A stretch of DNA of 64,000 nt. Source: Streptomyces sp. NBC_01750. Lineage in GTDB: Bacteria; Actinomycetota; Actinomycetes; Streptomycetales; Streptomycetaceae. Both the position numbers and the translations under genes were made by a program. The notes under the pieces were generated by a model that was given only the letters and a program-made list of their open reading frames with translations, had not been told where the DNA came from and did not search any database. Positions within the stretch are counted from its first letter, which is position 1. Each line of letters begins with the position of its first letter. Shown here piece by piece: positions 48,401-57,038 of the stretch. The DNA lies in assembly GCF_035918095.1 (NCBI RefSeq), contig NZ_CP109137.1, positions 6,822,001-6,886,000 on the forward strand. The letters are read 5' to 3'.

Positions 48401-48816
48401 ACGAGGAATGGCTCGTGCCCCTGCGGCACTTCTGGGAGCAGACCCTCAAGGGAGCCCTGGAGATGCGCTTCCCGGGTGCGTCCCGGCCCACCAGGCCCTC
48501 GCTGCGGGCGCTGGACCAGCGCTATGCGCAGGGAGCCGGACCGGAGCCGGACGCGCGGTCCAACGGCGGGCGCACCGCGGGGTCACCGGCACCGGAGCGG
48601 CGGGAGCGTGAGAGGCCGCATTTTGAGAAGCGGGAGCGGGAGAGCCCGGAACGCGAGACCCCGGAACGCGAGAGCTCAGAACGGGAGAGCCCGGAGCGCG
48701 AGGCGCCGGAGCGTGGGAAGCCGGAGCACAGGAGGCCGGAGCGTGACAGGTCGGAGCCTGACACGGCGGCGTCTTCGGTGAAATACCCCTGGGACCTGGA
48801 GGGCGGTGAGGAGTGA
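45409..48816 (+). CDS. Tubulin-superfamily protein (Tubulin_2-like)
   Basis: 1135 residues. The GTP-binding fold begins at LFVGLGGTGGRIG (8-20), and the tubulin/FtsZ signature AGGTGAG is at 195-201. A large helical region follows (about 420-1040). The last 80 residues are a charged repeat of ERE-S/T-P units. Such long bacterial tubulin-like proteins occur next to VWA and GTPase genes in actinobacteria; they probably form a nucleotide-dependent filament or scaffold. A gap of 41 bp before it is the largest in the operon. The stop overlaps the next start. Confidence 0.85.
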   Translation: MKIYQPMLFVGLGGTGGRIGAELERGLRRELCGPDGTKLVAAGRRAPFQLPDYLQFVYADFSESELDRLPQFSAKGTEAAAYARTSRVIHDLLPTGYDSSPEVTRMLRVALHEETHGWLPPQERQPRVAPLHNGAGQLPTVGRAALFATLRSGLEPVLRQLRAAISTISNSAGDLRDLGGRQIRGCDVFVAFSVAGGTGAGIYYDFIHLIGHEFRKSNVPGVKIYPLVVMPSAFPPEAGGGREAELNSARALVDLARLVDDQNVPDARNDFGDVKQRGSISVHYPVDGVVALRPSTVQTAFLFSRPAVIRPEDLRRSITAMVMSLIGTELGDESGQGRTEDDYQSFAASFVNKSVERSTPARSGIGYRGMSTSLAASLTVPVDDLAEIVAGRLLAQAVHGMAEDARRPRDDGAERVQELFGRSGIGRLWTREAPEIPVPDPLPKGNKHIGQALRDRIGDMEDRLGRLGRELDREIPRLVEDFKPQAGARELLGLIGPFQLERTLAGLHGHPQRAAEAGFAGMLENRKNDPERPDGVQPSAPQIPRIRGGVGGLVPARWGDPDVQEAIVEQDDWYRWRANRLWHRGWKEQESRWRPPMARAIKEIGELARALRAHEEDERKLFLERRKELYRDDRTGVSYLLPPQNNLRAFYDDVFDRLVQHEGLPENTDPAGLLARLIQPEDWQRALEAVRRSPRAAVKEIKQVVEQRVKGLFGEASVLNDRPLLPSMGVLLRAAAGDEDAEATVDSRWLEQFRSQLAGLLPVGFTPDGSGPLKVLIVHPASEADGRAEQFLKQELNLPRDPQATQEYRAVDTESITVVLFRSGMSLTDVSEVRHVLRLWSEARDAAGVDDFLHWRQRLGHRDDWLASTEDDRQRILHRILCAMWNGRVDIEGPATSPELIRIRLQEGDSATMTLRLEAFDGSVSSWAGLLAAYERWALLDEGQIIEDFCDRLMRTQPTGLATTPVPASTLFTTLVHEVAPQQVALLDELSGRYGDEDEEWLVPLRHFWEQTLKGALEMRFPGASRPTRPSLRALDQRYAQGAGPEPDARSNGGRTAGSPAPERRERERPHFEKRERESPERETPERESSERESPEREAPERGKPEHRRPERDRSEPDTAASSVKYPWDLEGGEE
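48620..48725 (+). repeat. 15-bp repeat encoding ERE-SP/TP units
   Basis: Near the end of the tubulin-like gene, a unit like GAGAGCCCGGAACGC recurs about seven times with drift, giving a run of ERESPERETPERESSER-type residues. It encodes a charged, probably disordered tail and could vary in copy number between strains. Confidence 0.7.
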
Positions 48817-51431
48817 AGCCGACCGTGACACCTGAACACCGCATTCCCGCCCACGCGGTCTGCCTCGACCTGAGGCCCTCGGCCCCGGCGACCGCTGGGC
48901 AGGACGCGTTGCACAGCGCCGTGGCCGACGCCCTGGACGAGCCCCAGGCCGGCGAGGAGCGGCGCTTCCTCGTCATCGACGACGCGCCCGGTCTCATCAC
49001 CCATCAACTCCTCTATGAAGAGCTCTACTCCTACGGACCGGCCCAGGTGATCTGCCTGGCCATCGGTCCGGGAGAGGAACGGACCCTGCGGCGGCCGCTC
49101 ACCCTGCGGCCGCCGGCCGCCGGTGTGCTGTGGCTCCTCGACGTGTCCGGCGGGACCGGCGCCAGAGGCAACGGCCGGAGTCCCGGAACGCACGGAGCCG
49201 ACGAAGCCCTGCGCCCCCTCATCGAACTCCTCGTCGTCCCCGCGGTGTTCGACGCCGTTCTGCGGGCGCTCGGGGATGTCGTACACGGCGTCGCGGTGCC
49301 GGCCGTGCGCATCCTGGAACACGATCTGACGGATGACGCCAGGACCAGGTCCTGGCGGCAGGCGCTGGAGAGCCTGGTGGGCCAGGAAGTCCCCGCCCCC
49401 GCCCTGGGCGACACTCTCCCCGTCGAACTGGCGCTGCTGCTCGGCGACTCCGTACCGCGGAACCTGGAGGGCCGCGCCTGGCTGCTGCCCGGCGGCCGGG
49501 CCGAGGCGCGGCACCGGGAGTGCGGGGCCGCGCTGCGCGACGCGGTGGAGGGCTATGAGCACGTACGAAGCTGGGCCGGGCTGTTCACGACGGCCCAGGA
49601 AGCCGATCTGCCGGGCCGCCTCGAACGCCTCTCGACGGCGCTGGCCGGCTACCAGGAGACCATCGCCGGGGCGCTGTCGGACGGCGGCGGAGTGCGGCTG
49701 GCTCCGGAACAGCGCAGCCGGCTGGTGGAGCGCGGAATCGACCTGCCGGAGATCCCCGAAGTGTCCCGCAGCAGTGTCGGGCCCGGTCTGCGCGGCTTCA
49801 CGGAACGGCTGATCGCCGAGCGGCTTCCGCTGCGTTCGGTCGCCGCGCGGCTCGCGGCACTGTCGGACCGGTCCGCTCCGGCCGGCAGCGCGGCCAGGCT
49901 TGCGCGGCTCGACGAGATCTGCGACCGGGACTATCTGAGACATCTGACCTCGCCCGTACCCTTCACCGCGGGCGGCTCCGGGCGCATCGCGGCCGTCGTG
50001 GCGTTTCTGCTGGCGTTCGGCGCCGGCCTGTGGCCGGGACTCGGCTGGGTGCTGGGACCGGCCACCGGGCTGGTCGGGGCAGCACTCGCCGTACTCATGA
50101 TGCGCCGCAGGCCCAGCCGTTCACCCGACGGCAGGCTCGACGGCGGGGGGAGCACGGGGGCGGCGCCCCGCCTGTTCGGCGGGCTGGCGGGTGGCGTGGC
50201 CGGGGCGGGAACCGGGCAGTTCCTCGGGCTTCCCTCGTGGGCCGGTGCGGCCGCACTGGTGCTCTCTCTCGTGATGCTGGTGCTGTTGGCGCTGCGCCAC
50301 TGGAGCGCGGCCGTCGACGCCTGGTGGAGCCGGATGGACGCGGAGTTCGCCGCCCAGCTGGTGCGCGACGTCGATCAGCTGCTGATCGAAACGGCCGTCC
50401 ACGACTGGCTGTTCGCGGATGCCCGCTACCACTGCTCGGACGGCGCCAGAGCTGTCTCTCTGCTGCTGCGGGGCCTCGCCGACACGGCGGAGCGGCACAC
50501 CCCGGTTGGCTCGCGGCCCTCCGGAACCCGCCGCGAGGAAGCGCCGGCGCCCGGTCCAGGGCCTCGGCCCGGTCCGGGTCCTGGTCCGGGGCCGGCGGCT
50601 TCGGCCGAGGCGGAGCCGGTGGCCGAGTCCTGGAGCTGGGACAGCTGGGGCGACAGCGCCGCCGGTGACGGCTGGCTCGACGCCGCACCGGCGGCCGACC
50701 TCATAGGCGCACCGGATCCGGCCGGCCGCTTCGCAGACCCTGTGGACCCCGTCGGTTCCTTCGAGCGCACTCGAATGGATGGGACGGCAGAGCCTCCGGC
50801 CGACGAAGAGCAACCGGACGACGGCGGCATCCAGTTCGAGGCGGTCACCGATCCGGCCTGGCTGGAGCGGGAGCGCGGCGACGGCGGCCCCGCGCTGGTC
50901 GACACGCTCGTCTCGGATCTCATGGAGGGAGTGACCCGCATTGTCACGCCCTGTTGGGGAGCGGTCGAGCGGGACCCGTCGACCGCGGGCCGGATGCCGC
51001 TGGACCGGCCGATGGGCGAGCTGCTCGACGAGGTGCACGCACGGCTGCAGCGCGACGGAGCGGCCTCGCCGCCGCCTTTTGCCCCGCACCCCGAACGGCG
51101 CCCGGGTGCGCCCCAGTTGCTCGGCGTCTCCGCGGACCGGGTGGCCTGGCTCCTGGGACCGGGCAGCGCGGGTGAGCAGGCCGTGCCGCTGTGCGGCGCC
51201 GAGCACCGGCGGATGCTGTCCAAGGATCCGGTGGCGGTACGGCAGGTGCGGTTCGTGCCGGAGGCGATGCGCCGCGGCGCGGAGCAGGACGAGAACCACG
51301 ACAGCTGGCGCGGCGCGGCCGAGGACGTGGTGTGGACGGCGACCGGCCGGCACGCCGGTGTGCTGCGGCTCGTACCGCTGCGTGCGGAGACCGTCCGTAC
51401 CGTCAGGGGAGAGGAGGGCAGTACGCCGTGA
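48813..51431 (+). CDS. Large membrane protein of the VWA-tubulin-GTPase operon, unknown family
   Basis: 872 residues; I do not recognise the family. The soluble N-terminal 385 residues include a Rossmann-like start (RRFLVIDDAPGLITHQLLYEELYSYGPAQVICL). Paired membrane segments lie at about 390-430 and 455-497. The C-terminal half has a Pro/Gly-rich linker (about 575-600), then a soluble domain ending LVPLRAETVRTV. GTG 48813 overlaps the tubulin stop (GTGA) and its own stop overlaps the next GTG. Tight coupling and membrane location suggest it anchors the tubulin or GTPase complex. Confidence 0.7.
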   Translation: MKPTVTPEHRIPAHAVCLDLRPSAPATAGQDALHSAVADALDEPQAGEERRFLVIDDAPGLITHQLLYEELYSYGPAQVICLAIGPGEERTLRRPLTLRPPAAGVLWLLDVSGGTGARGNGRSPGTHGADEALRPLIELLVVPAVFDAVLRALGDVVHGVAVPAVRILEHDLTDDARTRSWRQALESLVGQEVPAPALGDTLPVELALLLGDSVPRNLEGRAWLLPGGRAEARHRECGAALRDAVEGYEHVRSWAGLFTTAQEADLPGRLERLSTALAGYQETIAGALSDGGGVRLAPEQRSRLVERGIDLPEIPEVSRSSVGPGLRGFTERLIAERLPLRSVAARLAALSDRSAPAGSAARLARLDEICDRDYLRHLTSPVPFTAGGSGRIAAVVAFLLAFGAGLWPGLGWVLGPATGLVGAALAVLMMRRRPSRSPDGRLDGGGSTGAAPRLFGGLAGGVAGAGTGQFLGLPSWAGAAALVLSLVMLVLLALRHWSAAVDAWWSRMDAEFAAQLVRDVDQLLIETAVHDWLFADARYHCSDGARAVSLLLRGLADTAERHTPVGSRPSGTRREEAPAPGPGPRPGPGPGPGPAASAEAEPVAESWSWDSWGDSAAGDGWLDAAPAADLIGAPDPAGRFADPVDPVGSFERTRMDGTAEPPADEEQPDDGGIQFEAVTDPAWLERERGDGGPALVDTLVSDLMEGVTRIVTPCWGAVERDPSTAGRMPLDRPMGELLDEVHARLQRDGAASPPPFAPHPERRPGAPQLLGVSADRVAWLLGPGSAGEQAVPLCGAEHRRMLSKDPVAVRQVRFVPEAMRRGAEQDENHDSWRGAAEDVVWTATGRHAGVLRLVPLRAETVRTVRGEEGSTP

Positions 51432-53554
51432 CCGAACCGGTAGGTGGCGCGTACTCCGCATCCGCGGAGGCGTCCGGGGTGCTGGAATTCCTCACCCACA
51501 AGGAGGATCCCGTCGGGTTCGCGGCCCGGTTCGGCGCGGACCGGCGGCTGCCGGGGCGGCCGTCACTGGTCGCACGCGAGGTGACACTCGGCGCGGGCTG
51601 GCCGGTGCACCAGTACCGGCTTCCGCTCTCCGGCCAGGCGGATCCGCAGGCGTACGCCGCACTGGAGCGGGAAGTGGCCGCGGCCGTCGCCCTGGAGCGG
51701 AGGTACGGCTCCGAGCGGTACGGCGAAGTGTTCACGCGGATGATCGGCTTCGATCTGGAGGCCCCTGAGCCCTTCATCCTCTACCGGATCCACGGCGGTG
51801 AGCCGATCAGTACCCGGCGCGGCGCCCTGACCGTGGACGAGCAGCACCAGGTGCTCGCCCAACTCACCCTGGCCGTCAGGCTGCTGGAGGACGTGGGGCT
51901 CGTGCACCGGGCCATCGCGCCGGAGACCGTCAGCTGGGACGGCACCCATGTGCGGCTCGCCGAGCCGTACGGCGCGCTGCGCACCGGAGAGCCCAGGGGC
52001 GCGTTCGGCGCGGCGCCGTGGGCGTCGCCCGAACAGCGCGAGGGCATGGGAGGCGCCGATGCCAGGGACGACCTGTGGGCCGTCGCCCAGCTGATGTACT
52101 TCCTGCTCTCCGGACGGGCGGACCGGGGCACGGGCCCGCCCGCCGATCTCGCCGACTTTCGTCGGCTGGCCGCGCTCGACCACGGCGGTGTGTTCGCTCC
52201 GCTGGCGGTCGAGCGGCCCACGCCGACGGAACTGATGCGGCTGCTCAACGTCACCGACCCGCTGGTCTCGGCACCCGGTGTCACGGATCCGCTCGGCCGG
52301 GCACGTGCCGACTTCGACGCCCAACTCGCCCGCAAGAGAAGAGAGCTGGGCCTCGACCGGCCGGTGGAAGAGGCGGCCGTACAGACGCCGGGGCCCACTC
52401 GCCGCTCGCTGCGCTCCTTGCTGGGAGCCGTACCTCCCCCGAACGGGGCCGTCCCCCGGCCCGTCGCGGAGCCCGTGCACGAGCCGACGGCGTCCCCACG
52501 CCCCCGGCTGTGCCCGCACTGTCTGCTCCCGGTCACCTTCGACGAGAGCATGCTGCTCACGATCTCTCCCAAGGGCGACCGCATACCGCTCGACCTCAGT
52601 ACCGAGCACCGCCCCGCACACCGGCAGGACGCGCTGCGCCAGGCGTTCCACCGCTGCCCGCACGCCGACGGAGACAGGTCGCACGAACTGCCCGTCCCGT
52701 ATCTCACCAACGGTGAGCCTCTCTCCATCGCCCTGGTGGGCAGCTCGGCCGTGGGCAAGACGCATCTGCTGGCCGCGATGCTCGGCGAGATCGAACAGGG
52801 CGGGCTTGAGCCGTACGGTCTCAAGTGCCTGCCGCTCAACCCGGCTTCGCACCGTACGTTTCTGCGGGAGCGGGTGCAGGGCCTGCACCAGGGAAAGCAG
52901 CTGGCCAGCACCGGCCAGCAGACCTTCGCGCGCTTCGCCGACGGTCTCCTGGTCTCCGGGCGCGGGCCGACCCGGCCGGTCGTCTTCTTCGACCTCGCAG
53001 GCGAGGACCTGGCGCAGGAGGGAGAGGTGACCGGGTTTCTGATGGGCGTCGGCGCCTTCATCTTCGTACTGGATCCGCTGCGCGCGCTGCGGTTGCCGTT
53101 CCTCGACCCGGTACGCGAGCGGAACAAGCTGCGCCGGCGCGATCTGGGCGACGAGGCGTTCACCACCGTCCTCAACCGGATACCGCGGCGCGGGCCGTAC
53201 ATCGACGCGCCGGCGGCGGTCGCGGTGAACAAGAGCGACCTGGTGCGCTTCGACCCCTCCGTGGACCGCTGGCTGGGCCGCGCACTGCCGGCGCGGTTCG
53301 ACGCGGATGCGGTGCGCGCGGAGAGCCGTGACGCCTACGCGTTCGTATCGCACCACGCCAGCTCCGCCTGGCTGAAGCCCTTCGACGACTGTGCCCGCTG
53401 CACCCTGCACTTCGTCGCGGCGACCGGTGGCCAGGCGAGGGGCGACGAGTTTCCACACGGCGTCAGACCCCGCCGGGTGCTGGCGCCTCTGCTGTCGATC
53501 TTCGCCATGTGCGGGCTCCTGCCGGGAGCGGAGCCGAGAGAGGTGGGCGCCTGA
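51428..53554 (+). CDS. Pseudokinase-zinc knuckle-GTPase fusion
   Basis: 708 residues. The N-terminal 300 follow a protein kinase, but the catalytic loop reads HRAIAPETVSWDG where HRDxKPxN is expected and the DFG is replaced by LAEPYG, so it cannot phosphorylate normally. A zinc module follows: CPHC (Cys362, Cys365) and HRCPHADGDRSH (Cys410, His412). The GTPase has P-loop GSSAVGKT at 438-445, DLAG at 522-525 and NKSD at 601-604, all intact. The zinc/GTPase part resembles the 'double-GTPase' partners of GAP1-type proteins. It overlaps both neighbours. Confidence 0.82.
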   Translation: MTEPVGGAYSASAEASGVLEFLTHKEDPVGFAARFGADRRLPGRPSLVAREVTLGAGWPVHQYRLPLSGQADPQAYAALEREVAAAVALERRYGSERYGEVFTRMIGFDLEAPEPFILYRIHGGEPISTRRGALTVDEQHQVLAQLTLAVRLLEDVGLVHRAIAPETVSWDGTHVRLAEPYGALRTGEPRGAFGAAPWASPEQREGMGGADARDDLWAVAQLMYFLLSGRADRGTGPPADLADFRRLAALDHGGVFAPLAVERPTPTELMRLLNVTDPLVSAPGVTDPLGRARADFDAQLARKRRELGLDRPVEEAAVQTPGPTRRSLRSLLGAVPPPNGAVPRPVAEPVHEPTASPRPRLCPHCLLPVTFDESMLLTISPKGDRIPLDLSTEHRPAHRQDALRQAFHRCPHADGDRSHELPVPYLTNGEPLSIALVGSSAVGKTHLLAAMLGEIEQGGLEPYGLKCLPLNPASHRTFLRERVQGLHQGKQLASTGQQTFARFADGLLVSGRGPTRPVVFFDLAGEDLAQEGEVTGFLMGVGAFIFVLDPLRALRLPFLDPVRERNKLRRRDLGDEAFTTVLNRIPRRGPYIDAPAAVAVNKSDLVRFDPSVDRWLGRALPARFDADAVRAESRDAYAFVSHHASSAWLKPFDDCARCTLHFVAATGGQARGDEFPHGVRPRRVLAPLLSIFAMCGLLPGAEPREVGA

Positions 53555-55662
53555 TGGTCCGGCAAGAGGAGTGGGTGGAGCAGATCGTCTTCCGCTGGGA
53601 CGCCGACAACGCGTCGGGTACCACCGGCTTCGGTCCGGTGGCCTGGTCCTGCGGCCCGGAGCAGGCCGACGGCGTCTTCCGCAGCGCGGCCGCGCTGCTC
53701 CGGGCGACCGGCGAGGACACGGTGCCCGCGCTCGTCCGGCTGGAGCGCGACGGCAGCGCCCTGCTGCTGCACCGCACCCCCTGGCGCGACGCGGGCGGGA
53801 GTACGAGCACGGTCTGCCATGCGCTGCTCGGATCGTCCCAAGTACTCGATCCCGACACCTGCCTGGGGTTGCACGACTGGTCCTGGGAGGGCAGCGAACT
53901 GGCGCTGGGCGAGGTCCGGGGTGCTCTGGACCAGGTGCGCCAGGCGGCGCTGCTGCCCTCGGCCCTCGAGGGGCAGGGCCGGCTGGCGGCGACCCTGGCC
54001 GGAGTGGAGGAGGAACTGACGGGCGCGGCCGCGGAGTTCCTGCGCCATCCCCGTCAGCGCTTCACTCTGCTGGACCGTCAGGGCGGCGACAGTGCCTGCC
54101 GGGTGCTCTGGGGCATGGCCGGCATCTTCAGCGGACTCGTCCCGAGAGGCTGGACGTTCGCGACGCACGACACGGCCGAAACTGCGGCGCTGCGCTTCGT
54201 TTTCGTACGAAGCTGGCCGGGTTCGGCGGCTCAGGACACCCAGCGGCTGCGTACGGATCCGCGGGAGCGGTGCCGGGACCGCGCGGAGGAACTCGCGGCC
54301 GAGCTGGTCCGCCACCATCTTCGCGGGGTGGCGCAGGGGGACGGGCGGGAGTTCGAGGTGGACAGGGCGCTGCGGACGGTTGCGACGCAGCGGGCGGGGA
54401 ACGGCGCGGGCGGGCGGACGCTGCTGGACACGGTGGAACGTGCGCTGTCGGCGCTGGACGGCGCCGGACGCGGGCACGGCGGCCGCCGGGCGGAGGAGCA
54501 CCGTCCGCCTCCATGGGAGGAAGAGCCCGGCCGGGAGTCGCCGGCGCGTGAGCCCTACGACGGGCGGGAGCCACACACGCAGCACCAGCACCAAGCGCCC
54601 ACGCAGCACCAGCCGCACGCGCAGCAACACGACCAGCCGTACACGCAGCACCAGCACCAAGCGCCCACGCAGCACCAGCCGCACGCGCAGCAACACGACC
54701 AGCCGTACACGCAGCAACAGCACCAGGCGCCCACGCACCACCAGCCGCACCCGCAGCAGCCGCTCGCGACGCACCAGCCGCTCCCGGCTCAGCCGCCGTA
54801 TCCCGTCTCGCACGCCGTCTCGCCCGCGGTCTCGCGCCCGGCCGAGTCCGAGGTCCGGATCGTCCCGGCGGAGTGGAAGGCTCCGCAGGCGAGTCGGCCC
54901 CGGCTGCCCCGGCTGCCCCGGCTGCGCCGGCGCGGTCGGCGACCGACGGTGGACTACCAGTACCTGCTGACCGTGCTCTCCGTCTTCCCCGAGCGCTACA
55001 CCGGGCCGGGCGATGCCAGGGAGCTGGTGAGGGGCGCCGTGGACGGGGACTTGATTCGCGCGCTGCGGGCCGGAATCCCCTACGAGGCGGTGACACTCCT
55101 GATGGCGGAGATAGCCGAGAGGTGGCCGTACTGGCACCACCGGCTACGTCGGGGGCTGCGCGACACCGTCCTCGACCTCGATCTCTTCCTGGCGGGTCAG
55201 CCAGGTCCGGGCGGTGGTGGCGACGGCCCCGGCGACGAGATCCGGGCCGCCAACGCCGCATCCCTCTACCGCTGGGTGGTACGGCCGCTGCTGGACGACC
55301 CACGGCCGAAGGCCCGCTTGACCGAGCTGCTGCCCCGGCTGAGTACCGGCTCCGACCGGGCAGGCCGCGCCGCGGTCCGGCAGATCGTGGCGGCCGAGCG
55401 ACCCGGACTGCCGGAAACCACGTGGCTGGCACTGCTCAGGGCGGCGCACGGAGGGTACGAGCCGAGCGTCGTCGTCGGCTCCGCCCACGATGCTCGGGCG
55501 ACGCCGCGGAGTCTCCCGGATCAGCCTCCGCCGCCCTCGGCCCCCGCCGCGCGCGATCCTGACCGCCCTTCGGCACAGGACGGCCGGCTGGTCGTCGTCG
55601 TTCTCGCCGCCGTGCTCGTGGTCGCCGTGGTTCTGATCGTGATGCTGATGAGCGTCATGTAG
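53554..55662 (+). CDS. GAP1-like, tail-anchored GTPase-associated protein
   Basis: 702 residues. The opening VEQIVFRWDADNASGTTGFGPVAWS and the following TVCHALLGSSQVLDP resemble the GAP1-N2 domain of GTPase-associated protein 1. A middle helical domain (about 120-305), a His/Gln-rich repeat (about 340-410), a helical C-terminal domain (about 465-625) and a C-terminal membrane helix (678-702) follow. The last helix would anchor the protein with its bulk in the cytoplasm. It starts at ATG 53554, overlapping the GTPase stop by one base. The immediate GTPase neighbour supports a regulator/GTPase pair. Confidence 0.72.
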   Translation: MVRQEEWVEQIVFRWDADNASGTTGFGPVAWSCGPEQADGVFRSAAALLRATGEDTVPALVRLERDGSALLLHRTPWRDAGGSTSTVCHALLGSSQVLDPDTCLGLHDWSWEGSELALGEVRGALDQVRQAALLPSALEGQGRLAATLAGVEEELTGAAAEFLRHPRQRFTLLDRQGGDSACRVLWGMAGIFSGLVPRGWTFATHDTAETAALRFVFVRSWPGSAAQDTQRLRTDPRERCRDRAEELAAELVRHHLRGVAQGDGREFEVDRALRTVATQRAGNGAGGRTLLDTVERALSALDGAGRGHGGRRAEEHRPPPWEEEPGRESPAREPYDGREPHTQHQHQAPTQHQPHAQQHDQPYTQHQHQAPTQHQPHAQQHDQPYTQQQHQAPTHHQPHPQQPLATHQPLPAQPPYPVSHAVSPAVSRPAESEVRIVPAEWKAPQASRPRLPRLPRLRRRGRRPTVDYQYLLTVLSVFPERYTGPGDARELVRGAVDGDLIRALRAGIPYEAVTLLMAEIAERWPYWHHRLRRGLRDTVLDLDLFLAGQPGPGGGGDGPGDEIRAANAASLYRWVVRPLLDDPRPKARLTELLPRLSTGSDRAGRAAVRQIVAAERPGLPETTWLALLRAAHGGYEPSVVVGSAHDARATPRSLPDQPPPPSAPAARDPDRPSAQDGRLVVVVLAAVLVVAVVLIVMLMSVM
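54575..54772 (+). repeat. 66-bp in-frame tandem repeat (22 residues)
   Basis: Within the GAP1-like gene, a 66-bp unit starting ACACGCAGCA at 54575 is repeated exactly at 54641, with a diverged third copy from 54707. It encodes a His/Gln/Pro-rich unit (HQAPTQHQPHAQQHDQPYT). Being a multiple of three, copy-number change would keep the frame and only alter linker length. Confidence 0.9.
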
Positions 55663-55739
55663 GCGGGGGACAGCACAATGAGTTGGGAAGGTGAGCCGTT
55701 CGCCGGGTGAACGGTGCTCCGCGCGGTGAGGATGGGGAC

Positions 55740-56972
55740 ATGGGATTCCACGTCGACTCCGAGACCGGGCTGCTGCGCCAGGTCATACTGCACCGACCAG
55801 ACCTGGAGCTGAAGCGCCTCACACCCAGTAACAAGGACGCCCTCCTCTTCGACGATGTGCTGTGGGTGCGCCGTGCCCGGCAGGAGCACGACGGATTCGC
55901 GGACGTGCTGCGCGACCGCGGGGTGGAGGTGCACCTCTTCGGCGATCTGCTCCGCGAGTCGATGGAGATCCCGGAGGCCAGAAAGCTTGTGCTGGACCGG
56001 GTCTTCGCCGAGAAGGAGTACGGTCCGCTCGCCACCAGCCACCTCAGAGCCGCTTTCGACGAGCTGCCCACGGCCGACCTGGTCGAGGCGCTGGTCGGCG
56101 GGATGACCAAGAGGGAGTTCCTCGCCGGTCATCCCGAGCCCACGTCCGTCCGCTTCCATGTGATGGATCTCGACGACTTTCTCCTACGGCCCCTGCCGAA
56201 CCATCTCTTCACCCGCGACACCTCCGCCTGGATCTACGACGGCGTCTCCATCAATGCCATGCGCTGGCCGGCCAGGCAGCGTGAGACCGTCCACTTCGAG
56301 GCGATCTACAAGCACCACCCGCTCTTCACCGGTCCGCGCGCGGGAGAGTTCCACCACTGGTCGGAGGGGCAGGACGACTACCCCTCCACCATCGAGGGCG
56401 GCGACGTCCTGGTCATCGGCAACGGCGCGGTACTGATCGGGATGAGTGAGCGGACCACTCCGCAGGCCGTGGAGATGCTGGCCCGCGGGCTGTTCGCGGC
56501 CGGTTCGGCCCGGACCATCGTGGCGCTCGACATGCCCAAGCGACGGGCTCTGATGCACCTCGACACCGTGATGACGATGGTCGACCGCGACACCTTCACC
56601 CAGTACGCGGGGCTCGGCATGCTCCGTTCGTACACCATCGAACCGGCCGAAGGCGCTCAGGGGCTGAGGGTCAGCGATCATCCGCCCGAGCAGATGCACA
56701 GCGCGATCGCGGCCGCGCTGGGGTTCAAGGAGATCAGGGTCCTCACGCCGACCCAGGACGTCCACTCGGCGGAGCGCGAGCAGTGGGACGACGGCTGCAA
56801 CGTCCTCGCCGTCGAGCCGGGCGTCGTCGTCGCGTACGAGCGCAATGTCACCACCAACACCCACCTGCGCAAGCAGGGCATCGAAGTGATCGAGATCCCC
56901 GGCAGTGAACTGGGCCGGGGCAGAGGGGGACCTCGCTGCATGAGCTGTCCCGTCGAACGCGATGCCGTATAG
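55740..56972 (+). CDS. arcA: Arginine deiminase
   Basis: 410 residues. It hydrolyses arginine to citrulline and ammonia. The active-site cysteine is Cys400 in [21 protein letters not shown] and EGGDVLVIG carry the substrate-binding acidic and His residues. ATG 55740 gives the normal ADI length; a GTG at 55707 would add 11 residues. An inverted repeat CCGTTC (55696-55701) and GAACGG (55709-55714) lies just upstream and might be an operator. Ornithine carbamoyltransferase follows 66 bp later. Confidence 0.95.
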   Translation: MGFHVDSETGLLRQVILHRPDLELKRLTPSNKDALLFDDVLWVRRARQEHDGFADVLRDRGVEVHLFGDLLRESMEIPEARKLVLDRVFAEKEYGPLATSHLRAAFDELPTADLVEALVGGMTKREFLAGHPEPTSVRFHVMDLDDFLLRPLPNHLFTRDTSAWIYDGVSINAMRWPARQRETVHFEAIYKHHPLFTGPRAGEFHHWSEGQDDYPSTIEGGDVLVIGNGAVLIGMSERTTPQAVEMLARGLFAAGSARTIVALDMPKRRALMHLDTVMTMVDRDTFTQYAGLGMLRSYTIEPAEGAQGLRVSDHPPEQMHSAIAAALGFKEIRVLTPTQDVHSAEREQWDDGCNVLAVEPGVVVAYERNVTTNTHLRKQGIEVIEIPGSELGRGRGGPRCMSCPVERDAV

Positions 56973-57038
56973 CAATGCAGGCTTTCGTATATACTTCCAA
57001 GGTCACGTCATCACATTCGCGACCCAGGAGCAGCCACC

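Noticed and set aside
56970..57000. ARG box before argF
   Set aside because: One ATGCA half-site is present but the partner half is missing, so ArgR control is not supported.
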